From the NCBI GenBank assembly GCA_028292835.1, contig JAQGLP010000275.1:1-5078 (forward strand): a DNA stretch of 5,078 nt, in the 5' to 3' direction. Source of the stretch: Variovorax sp. GTDB taxonomy: Bacteria; Pseudomonadota; Gammaproteobacteria; Burkholderiales; Burkholderiaceae_C. Under the pieces are notes generated by a model. The model did no database searches. It was not told where the DNA came from and saw nothing but the letters and a program-made list of their open reading frames with translations. Positions 1 to 5,078 of the stretch are shown here, piece by piece. How positions within the stretch are numbered: the first letter of the stretch is position 1; every line of letters starts with the position of its first letter. Made by a program: the position numbers and the translations under genes.

Positions 1-2949
1 TGGCTCGCCCTCGCGGGGCGGCGGCTGCCCGGCCTGTGGTGGCGCGTCGCCCTGCTCGCACTTGCGCTGCTGGGCACCTGGACCACGCACCGCACGCTGC
101 TCGGCCGCGATGCGGGCGTCACGCTGGTCGTGGTGCTGCTGGCGCTCAAGACCCTGGAGCTGCGCGCGCGACGCGACGCCTTCGTGGTCTTCTTCCTGGG
201 CTTCTTCGCGATGCTCACCAACTTCTTCCATTCGCAATCGCTCCTGACCGCGCTCGCCATGCTGCTCGCCCTGCTGGGCCTGCTGACGGCGCTGGTCAAC
301 GCCCACATGCCGGTCGGCCGCCCTCCGCTGGCGCAGGCCGCGCGCACGGCGGGCGGGATGGCACTCGCCGGGGCGCCGATCATGCTGGCGCTGTTCCTGC
401 TGTTTCCGCGCATGGCGCCACTGTGGGGCACCCCCAACGACACCGTGACCGGGCGCAGCGGCCTGTCCGGGACGATGCGCGTCGGCAGCATCGCGGAACT
501 CGCGCTCGACGACGGCATCGCCGCGCGCATCAGGTTCGAGGGCGACCGCGTGCCGGCGCAGCGCGACCTGTACTTCCGCGGCCCTGTCCTGGAACGCTTC
601 GACGGCCGCGAATGGAGCGCGCCGCCCCCCTGGGAGCGTTCCCTGCTGGGGCCCGAGCTGCGCGTGCGGGGCGAGCCGGTGCGCTACGAGGTCACGATGG
701 AGCCGAGCAACCGCCCCTGGCTGCTGACGCTCGACGCGGCGGCGCGCCCGCCCGAGGTGCCCGGCCTGCGCGTGACCGGCACGCCCGACCTGCAATGGCT
801 GGCGAACCGCCCGATCGGCGACCTGCTGCGCTACCGCGCCGAGAGCCACACCCGCTTCGAAAGCGGCCCGCTGCGCCGCACCCCGGCGCTGCGGGCCTTG
901 GTGGCGCTGCCGCCCGGGGCCAACCCACGCACCGTGGCGCTGGCCGCGCGCATGCGTGCCGATCCGGCGCTCGCTGGCGCCAACACGCCCGCGCTGGTGC
1001 AAAACGTGTTGCGGCGTCTCGCCACCGGCGGCTACAGCTACACGCTGGAGCCCGGCGTGTATGGCAAGGACACCGCCGACGAGTTCTGGTTCGACCGCCG
1101 GGAGGGCTTCTGCGAGCACATCGCCTCGGCCTTCGTGGTGCTGATGCGCGCGCTCGACATCCCGGCGCGCATCGTCACCGGCTACCAGGGCGGCGAGCTG
1201 AACGGCGTTGACGGCTTCTGGGTGCTGCGCCAGAGCGACGCCCACGCCTGGGCCGAGGTGTGGCAGGAAGGCACCGGCTGGGTGCGCGTCGATCCGACGG
1301 CCTCGGTGGCGCCCGGGCGCGTCGGCGCGTTCCAGCGGCTGGCGCGGCCGCCCGGGCTCTTTGCCGGCGCCAACGGCACCGTGAGCCCCGACCTGGCGCA
1401 GCACCTGCGCGCCGCCTGGGAGGCGGTCAACAACCGCTGGAACCAGTGGGTGCTCAACTACACGCAAAGCCGCCAGCTCGACCTGCTCAAGCACCTCGGC
1501 TTCGACGCCCCGAGTCCGCAGGACCTGGCCAGCGTACTGCTGTGGCTGCTGGTCGCCGCGAGCGCGGCGGGTGCCGGCTTGACGCTGTGGGAGCGCCACC
1601 GGCACGACCCTTGGCTGCGGCTGCTGGCGCAGGCCCGGGACCGCCTGCGAAAGGCCGGTCTCGACCTGCCCGACGCCGCGCCGCCGCGCCAGATGGCGCA
1701 GCAGGTCCTGGCCCGTTTCGGTGCCACCGGCCAGCCGCTGCACGACTGGCTGCTGCGCCTCGAAGCCCAGCGCTACGCGCCGTCGCCGGTCGCCCAGCTG
1801 TCCGCCTTGCGCGCCGAATACCGCCGCCTGGACTGGCCGGCACAATCACGCACCATGCGACGTTGCCTTTCTCTCCACGCCCTTCCACTTGCTATTGTTT
1901 TAATAGCTGCCTGCGTATGCCCCACGGGCGCCGAGGCCCGGAAATCTTCGGACAACCAAACCGCCGTCCCCGGCGCGGCGAACCGGGACGGCCTCCCCTA
2001 CGCCACGCGCGACGACGCCATGCGGTTCGCCGACGACGTGGCGGCGCGGCGCGACCTCGATCGCGACTGGGTGCGCGCCACCATCGGCAGCGCGCGGCTG
2101 CTCCCCAACGTGCCGCGCCTGATGCTGCCGGCGCCGCGCGGCACCGCCAAGAATTGGCGCGTCTACCGAAGCCGCTTCATCGATCCGGTGCGCATCGCCG
2201 CCGGCGTGCGCTTCTGGCGCGACAACGCCAACGCGCTGGCGCTGGCGGATGCGAAGTTCGGCGTGCCGCCGGAGATCATCGTCGGCATCGTCGGCGTGGA
2301 AACCATCTACGGCCGCAACATGGGGAGCTTTCGCGTGCTCGACGCACTTGCCACGCTGGCCTTCGACTTCCCGCAGGCGCACCCACGCGCGGCCGAGCGC
2401 GAGGCTTTCTTTCGCGGCGAACTCGAAAGCTTCCTGAGCCTGGAGAGCCGCACCGCCGCCGACCCGCGCGTGCCGCTCGGCAGCTACGCCGGCGCCATGG
2501 GCATGCCGCAGTTCATGCCCAGCAGCATCGCCAAGTACGCCATCGACTTCGACGGCGACGGGCGCATCGATCTCGTCAACAGCCCGATCGACGTGATCGG
2601 CTCGGTCGCCAACTACTTCAAGGCGTTCGGCTGGCAGCCGGGCATGCCGGCCACCTACCCGGTGCGCTTCGATCCGGCCACGCTCGACAAGGACGCCCTG
2701 CTCGCGCCCGACATCCTGCCGAGCTTCAGCGTGGCGAGCTTCCAGGCCAAAGGCGCGCTGCTCGAAGGCGAGGCGCTGCGGCACAAGGGCCCGCTCGCGC
2801 TGATCGAGTTGCAGAACGGGGACGATCCGCCCAGCTACGTGGCCGGCACCGAGAACTTCTACGTCATCACGCGCTACAACTGGAGCAGCTACTACGCGAT
2901 GTCGGTGCTGGAGCTGGGCCGCGAGATCGCCGCGGCACTGGAGCAGTGA
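1..2949 (+). CDS. tgpA: TgpA-family transglutaminase (5' partial), reading frame open into MltB
   Basis: The TgpA part is codons 1-618 (to 1854); the true start lies left of the window. Hydrophobic stretches at about codons 13-27, 40-53, 60-78, 81-102 and 118-138 form the DUF3488 membrane region. The periplasmic transglutaminase core carries the catalytic triad: Cys371 in GFCEH (codon 1111), His415 in DAHAWAEVW (1243) and Asp431 in VRVDPT (1291). A last membrane helix lies at about codons 511-531, followed by a cytoplasmic DUF4129-like tail ending with LEAQRYAP and AEYRRLDWP. By homology with Pseudomonas TgpA this is an inner-membrane enzyme with a periplasmic active site; its substrate is not established from sequence. 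The TgpA homology ends at about codon 613, but there is no stop: the frame runs through CAA TCA CGC ACC into the mltB ATG at 1855 and ends at TGA 2947-2949. It is therefore either a TgpA-MltB fusion or a stop-loss allele. Family assignment is firm; the expressed product is uncertain. Confidence 0.85.
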   Translation, partial: WLALAGRRLPGLWWRVALLALALLGTWTTHRTLLGRDAGVTLVVVLLALKTLELRARRDAFVVFFLGFFAMLTNFFHSQSLLTALAMLLALLGLLTALVNAHMPVGRPPLAQAARTAGGMALAGAPIMLALFLLFPRMAPLWGTPNDTVTGRSGLSGTMRVGSIAELALDDGIAARIRFEGDRVPAQRDLYFRGPVLERFDGREWSAPPPWERSLLGPELRVRGEPVRYEVTMEPSNRPWLLTLDAAARPPEVPGLRVTGTPDLQWLANRPIGDLLRYRAESHTRFESGPLRRTPALRALVALPPGANPRTVALAARMRADPALAGANTPALVQNVLRRLATGGYSYTLEPGVYGKDTADEFWFDRREGFCEHIASAFVVLMRALDIPARIVTGYQGGELNGVDGFWVLRQSDAHAWAEVWQEGTGWVRVDPTASVAPGRVGAFQRLARPPGLFAGANGTVSPDLAQHLRAAWEAVNNRWNQWVLNYTQSRQLDLLKHLGFDAPSPQDLASVLLWLLVAASAAGAGLTLWERHRHDPWLRLLAQARDRLRKAGLDLPDAAPPRQMAQQVLARFGATGQPLHDWLLRLEAQRYAPSPVAQLSALRAEYRRLDWPAQSRTMRRCLSLHALPLAIVLIAACVCPTGAEARKSSDNQTAVPGAANRDGLPYATRDDAMRFADDVAARRDLDRDWVRATIGSARLLPNVPRLMLPAPRGTAKNWRVYRSRFIDPVRIAAGVRFWRDNANALALADAKFGVPPEIIVGIVGVETIYGRNMGSFRVLDALATLAFDFPQAHPRAAEREAFFRGELESFLSLESRTAADPRVPLGSYAGAMGMPQFMPSSIAKYAIDFDGDGRIDLVNSPIDVIGSVANYFKAFGWQPGMPATYPVRFDPATLDKDALLAPDILPSFSVASFQAKGALLEGEALRHKGPLALIELQNGDDPPSYVAGTENFYVITRYNWSSYYAMSVLELGREIAAALEQ
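1841..1846 (+). promoter_or_regulatory. Candidate -10 element for a leaderless mltB mRNA
   Basis: CACAAT ends eight bases before the A of the mltB ATG, so a transcript initiated from it would begin at or next to the start codon. That would fit the absence of a Shine-Dalgarno sequence. No good -35 hexamer is visible at the proper distance (positions 1818-1823 read AATACC), so the promoter is tentative. The alternative is that mltB is expressed only by readthrough or internal initiation on the tgpA message. Confidence 0.3.
1855..2949 (+). CDS. mltB: Lytic murein transglycosylase B, probable lipoprotein
   Basis: From ATG 1855 the product is 364 residues, the usual length for the MltB/Slt35 family. 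It cleaves the MurNAc-GlcNAc bond of peptidoglycan non-hydrolytically, giving 1,6-anhydro-muropeptides, in the periplasm. The N-terminus MRRCLSLHALPLAIVLIAAC is a signal peptide with lipobox IAAC and Cys20 as probable lipidation site; cleavage after AEA (residue 28) is a weaker alternative. The catalytic Glu149 lies in GVETIYGRNMG (codon 2299). Further family motifs are VLDALATLAFDFP (161-173), AGAMGMPQFMPSS (212-224), an EF-hand-like loop DFDGDGRIDL (231-240) as in Slt35, and the C-terminal YNWSSYYAMSVLELG (341-355). The start is chosen because it yields a signal peptide and a standard-length protein. There is no Shine-Dalgarno sequence in front of it, and the upstream tgpA frame is the same frame without a stop, so ordinary stop-restart coupling is impossible. 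Its 3' end is convergent with hmp, 40 bases apart. Confidence 0.9.
   Translation: MRRCLSLHALPLAIVLIAACVCPTGAEARKSSDNQTAVPGAANRDGLPYATRDDAMRFADDVAARRDLDRDWVRATIGSARLLPNVPRLMLPAPRGTAKNWRVYRSRFIDPVRIAAGVRFWRDNANALALADAKFGVPPEIIVGIVGVETIYGRNMGSFRVLDALATLAFDFPQAHPRAAEREAFFRGELESFLSLESRTAADPRVPLGSYAGAMGMPQFMPSSIAKYAIDFDGDGRIDLVNSPIDVIGSVANYFKAFGWQPGMPATYPVRFDPATLDKDALLAPDILPSFSVASFQAKGALLEGEALRHKGPLALIELQNGDDPPSYVAGTENFYVITRYNWSSYYAMSVLELGREIAAALEQ
1891..1921 (+). repeat. AT-rich palindromic element inside the mltB signal peptide
   Basis: GCTATT (1891-1896) and AATAGC (1902-1907) form a perfect 6-bp inverted repeat around the loop GTTTT, followed by TGCCTGCGTATGCC. The palindrome is strikingly AT-rich within very GC-rich coding sequence and encodes the hydrophobic core and lipobox of MltB (AIVLIAACVC). 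From memory it resembles the head of a short dispersed repeat common in Comamonadaceae genomes (an AATAGCTGCTTGCG-type motif). The palindrome is visible here; the repeat-family identity is recalled and not verified. Confidence 0.5.
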
Positions 2950-2989
2950 GCGACACGCCCGCGCGGCCGCGACACCGCTCGCCTGTGCC

Positions 2990-4174
2990 TTATTCCAGCG
3001 CGCTGGCCGGCCCGAAGAACTCGCAGCGGGTCTGCGATTCCGGTACGCCCAGCTCGCGCAGCTGCCGCTTCACCTGGCGCATGAACGGCTTGGGGCCCAG
3101 GAAATAGGCGTCCACGTCGCGCGAGGGCGGCAGCCACTGTGCGAGCTGGTCGGTGTCCACGCGGCCGGTGGCGTGCGGTGCTGCGTCTTCGTCCTCGGCG
3201 TGCTCGTCGTAGATGTAGAAGAGTTGCAGGTTGGCATGCCGGGCCTTGCGCGTGGCCACCGCCTCGCGGAACGCATGCGTCTTGCGGTTGCGCGCGAAGT
3301 GGATGAAATGCACCGGGCGCTGGTGCTGCAGCGCGGCGTCCAGCATCGCCAGCGTGGGCGTGATGCCAACGCCGCCGCTGATGAGCACCACCGGCTTGTC
3401 GCCCGCCGCCAGCACGAATTCGCCGGCCGGCGGGAACACGTCCAGCACATCGCCTTCGTGCACGGCGTCGTGCAGATGGCCCGAGGCCACGCCGCCCGTC
3501 TCGCGCTTGACGCTGATGCGGTAGTCGCGGCCGTTGGGCGCGGCCGACAGCGAGTAGTTGCGGCGGATTTCCTGGCCGTCGACCACCAACCGCAGGCCGA
3601 GGTACTGGCCCGGCTCGAAGTCCGCCAGCGTGCCGCCGTCCTGCGGCACCAGGTAGAACGAGGTGATCTCTGCGCTCTCGGCCTCCTTGCGCGCCACGCG
3701 GAACGCGCGGGCGCCACGCCAGCCTCCGGGCGCGGCGGCCGTCTCGGCGTAGACCTTTTCTTCCGCACCGATCAGGATGTCGGCCAACTGCCAGTACGCG
3801 GCGCCCCAGGCGGCCAGCACTTCGTCGGTAGCGATGTCGGCGCCCAGCACCTCGCGGATCGCGCGCAGCAGGCAGGTGCCCACGATGGGGTACTGCGCCG
3901 GCTCGATCTGCAGCGAGACGTGTTTGTGGACGATCTGCGCGACCAGGCCACCGAGTTGGTCGAGCCGGTCGATATGGCGCGCATACATCAGCACGGCGTT
4001 GGCGAGCGCCCGGGGCTGGTCGCCGCTGGCCTGGTGTGCCTGGTTGAAGAACGGGCGCACCTCCGGGTACTCGGACAGCAGGATCCTGTAGAAATGGGTG
4101 GTGAGCGCCTCGCCGCCGCTCTCCAGCAGGGGCACGGTGGATTTAACGATGGCGCGTTGTTGTGAAGTCAGCAT
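2990..4174 (-). CDS. hmp: Flavohemoglobin, nitric oxide dioxygenase
   Basis: This complete 394-residue protein is close to the 396 of E. coli Hmp. It oxidises NO with O2 and NAD(P)H to nitrate in the cytoplasm. The globin domain (about 1-137) keeps the distal Tyr29, proximal heme ligand His85, Tyr95, and a Glu in the AEEKVY segment (138-139) matching the catalytic Glu135. The FAD domain (about 152-258) shows RRNYSLS (204-210) and GGVAS (227-231). The NAD(P)H domain contains ISGGVGITPTLAML (265-278) and the C-terminal CEFFGP (384-389) that contacts the flavin. The start MLTSQQ at 4174 matches the family N-terminus and is preceded by a ribosome site; the frame is open 37 codons further up to another ATG (4285), but that extension is not family-like and would cross the sigma54 promoter. 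The gene is divergent from norR, with a sigma54 promoter and NorR-like sites between, so NO induction through NorR is expected. No key residue is missing. Confidence 0.96.
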   Translation of the reverse strand: MLTSQQRAIVKSTVPLLESGGEALTTHFYRILLSEYPEVRPFFNQAHQASGDQPRALANAVLMYARHIDRLDQLGGLVAQIVHKHVSLQIEPAQYPIVGTCLLRAIREVLGADIATDEVLAAWGAAYWQLADILIGAEEKVYAETAAAPGGWRGARAFRVARKEAESAEITSFYLVPQDGGTLADFEPGQYLGLRLVVDGQEIRRNYSLSAAPNGRDYRISVKRETGGVASGHLHDAVHEGDVLDVFPPAGEFVLAAGDKPVVLISGGVGITPTLAMLDAALQHQRPVHFIHFARNRKTHAFREAVATRKARHANLQLFYIYDEHAEDEDAAPHATGRVDTDQLAQWLPPSRDVDAYFLGPKPFMRQVKRQLRELGVPESQTRCEFFGPASALE

Positions 4175-4177
4175 GAA

Positions 4178-4184
4178 TTTTCCA
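4178..4184 (-). promoter_or_regulatory. Ribosome binding site of hmp
   Basis: On the minus strand TGGAAAA stands three bases before the ATG at 4174, with its GGA core about seven bases away. It is a moderate purine-rich Shine-Dalgarno sequence and supports the 4174 start over the upstream ATG at 4285. Confidence 0.55.
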
Positions 4185-4250
4185 GTAATGACGGTAGGCG
4201 GACGATGCGGGCCCGAAGCGAACGACAGAGATGTCGGTTGACACTGTCCA

Positions 4251-4266
4251 TTCAATATCCGTGCCA
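4251..4266 (-). promoter_or_regulatory. Sigma54 (-24/-12) promoter of hmp
   Basis: The minus strand reads TGGCACGGATATTGAA, matching the sigma54 consensus TGGCACG-N4-TTGC except that the -12 pair is GA instead of GC. The GG is at 4265-4264 and the -13 G at 4253, the exact sigma54 spacing. Transcription would start near 4240, giving an hmp leader of about 66 bases. Sigma54 promoters need an enhancer-binding activator, which fits the divergent norR. Confidence 0.75.
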
Positions 4267-4307
4267 TGGCCAATGACCATAGCAATCAACGGCTTATGGA
4301 GTCGCAT

Positions 4308-4364
4308 ATCAAAATGACGTGCTTCGCAACGAGTCGGATTGACCTGCTTTAGAGTCAATTTGAT
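4308..4364. promoter_or_regulatory. Three candidate NorR enhancer sites
   Basis: Three 11-base imperfect palindromes fit the NorR pattern GT-N7-AC or miss it by one base. They are 4308-4318 (minus strand GTCATTTTGAT), 4333-4343 (GTCGGATTGAC, a full GT-N7-AC match) and 4354-4364 (GTCAATTTGAT). The outer two agree at 10 of 11 positions. Their centres lie 25 and 21 bases apart, at about -73, -98 and -119 from the predicted hmp start, typical of a sigma54 enhancer. Three tandem sites is also the known NorR arrangement. The last site ends 10 bases before the norR ATG, so autoregulation is possible (inference). Confidence 0.65.
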
Positions 4365-4374
4365 CGCCTTGTCA

Positions 4375-5031
4375 ATGCTGCAAACCCTTGTTCCCCTGGT
4401 CGACGACCTGTCCCGCGAACTTCCCGACAGCGAGCGCTACCGCCGCTTGCTCGAAGCCGTGCGCGCGTTGCTGCCCTGCGATGCTGCCGCCCTGCTGCGG
4501 CTGGAGGGTCCCTGGCTGGTGCCGGTGGCCGTCAACGGCCTGAGCGGCGACACGATGGGCCGGCGCTTCAAGGTGGACGAGCACCCGCGCTTCAGGGTGC
4601 TGTTGGAAGCCAGCGGCCCCACCCGCTTTCTGGCCGACAGCGCGCTGCCCGACCCCTATGACGGCTTGGTGGAAGGCCTGCCCGGATTGCTGGAAGTCCA
4701 CGACTGCATGGGCTGCCCGGTGCACATCGACGGCAAGCCCTGGGGCGTTTTGACCCTGGATGCGCTGGCGCGGGAACGGTTCTCGGTAGATAACCTGGGC
4801 GACCTGCAGGCCTTTGCGAGCCTGGCTGCTGCCACGGTCAGCGTGGTGCAGCGCATCGAGCGGCTGGCACTGCGGATCGAGGACGAGCGCCAGCGCGCCG
4901 AGAGCTACCGCGCGCTGGCCACCGACGGCTCACTGCCCGTCCTCGCCGGCCAGAGCGCGGCGCACCAACACCTGCTGGACGACATCGCCATCGTCGGCAA
5001 CAGCGATCTGATACTAATCTGCCTTCAGTGA
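4375..5031 (+). pseudogene. norR: NO-responsive sigma54 activator NorR, truncated before the AAA+ domain
   Basis: The frame from ATG 4375 gives 218 residues against about 500 for NorR. NorR senses NO with a non-heme iron in its GAF domain and activates sigma54 promoters of NO-detoxifying genes. The GAF domain (about 18-165) is intact: DPYDG (93-97), VHDC with His109 and Cys111, TLD with Asp129, and HPR with Arg72 correspond to E. coli Asp96/Asp99, His111, Cys113, Asp131 and Arg75. A charged linker (161-180) follows. Homology stops at IVGNSDL (206-212), where the family continues into VLI.GETG.GKE (Walker A). Instead the frame reads ILICLQ and stops at 5029-5031. The whole AAA+ ATPase/sigma54-contact domain and the DNA-binding helix-turn-helix are therefore missing, so the product could not activate hmp. 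The start at 4375 fits the family N-terminus but lacks a clear Shine-Dalgarno; a TTG at 4339 lies inside an operator site and is less likely. Confidence 0.85.
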
Positions 5032-5078
5032 TATAGAAGTTATCCAGTTGAAGCCCGTCAGCTTTTGTGTACGGGGAA
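5011..5078. mobile_element. Foreign junction sequence interrupting norR, unidentified element
   Basis: From about 5011 the sequence no longer encodes NorR and drops to about 43% G+C (29 of 68 bases), against a very GC-rich background. The change is abrupt, inside a highly conserved stretch of norR, as expected for the edge of an insertion sequence, transposon or other rearrangement. A 5-base direct repeat ATCTG (5006-5010 and 5017-5021) flanks the probable junction. I recognise no known terminal repeat, and the window ends before any transposase gene. A chimeric assembly join is the alternative. No gene is visible in 5032-5078. Confidence 0.4.

Noticed and set aside
1900..2784. Minus-strand open frame of 294 codons opposite mltB
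   Set aside because: It is an antisense shadow of the mltB codons with low-complexity His/Ala/Arg content and no recognisable domain.
2948..2980. Intrinsic terminator between mltB and hmp
   Set aside because: The outer stem has only five base pairs with a 23-base loop and no T tract on either strand follows, so it does not meet the usual pattern.
1260..3107. Long plus-strand open frame of 615 codons overlapping tgpA and mltB
   Set aside because: It is an out-of-phase frame in GC-rich DNA, dominated by Ala, Arg and Gly with no family motifs, while the other frame carries both enzymes.
3173..4165. Plus-strand open frame of 330 codons opposite hmp
   Set aside because: It is an antisense shadow of hmp, rich in Val, Arg, Ala and His, without motifs; hmp itself aligns along its full length with the family.
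4175..4285. N-terminal extension of hmp to the ATG at 4285
   Set aside because: The 37 extra residues are not seen in flavohemoglobins and would overlap the sigma54 promoter.
4339..4367. Sigma70 promoter for norR starting with TTGACC at 4339-4344
   Set aside because: No acceptable -10 hexamer lies 16-18 bases downstream (GATCGC), and TTGAC is explained by the operator site.

Overview
This 5,078-base window is very GC-rich and densely coded until about position 5010. Gene content, sequence style and a short AT-rich palindrome typical (from memory) of the family suggest a betaproteobacterium of the order Burkholderiales, most likely Comamonadaceae. That placement is an inference, not a database result.

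Positions 1-2949 (+) form one uninterrupted reading frame that is open at the left edge. Its first part is a TgpA-type membrane transglutaminase (DUF3488 membrane region, periplasmic Cys-His-Asp transglutaminase core, last membrane helix, cytoplasmic DUF4129 tail). Its second part is a complete MltB-type lytic murein transglycosylase with its own Met and lipoprotein signal at 1855. No stop codon separates them. Either the two are translated as one fusion, or mltB starts internally, possibly from a leaderless mRNA. Both parts concern the cell envelope.

Positions 2990-4174 (-) encode a complete flavohemoglobin, Hmp, a nitric oxide dioxygenase, convergent with mltB. Upstream of it, a 200-base divergent intergenic region (4175-4374) holds a sigma54 -24/-12 promoter pointing into hmp and, further upstream, three related GTC-N4-TGAC-like sites in the arrangement expected for NorR enhancers. 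From 4375 (+) runs norR, the NO-sensing sigma54 activator. This is the known NorR (FhpR)-Hmp nitric oxide detoxification module: NO binds iron in the NorR GAF domain, the activator drives sigma54 polymerase at hmp, and Hmp oxidises NO to nitrate.

The module is broken here. norR reads normally through the GAF domain and linker, then at about 5010, just before the Walker A motif of the AAA+ domain, it changes into AT-richer sequence with an in-frame stop at 5029-5031. The last 68 bases look like the edge of an inserted element or a rearrangement/assembly junction; I could not identify the element. I see no undescribed multi-gene system. The items worth a second look are the stop-less tgpA-mltB junction, the palindrome inside the MltB signal peptide, and the interrupted norR with intact promoter architecture.
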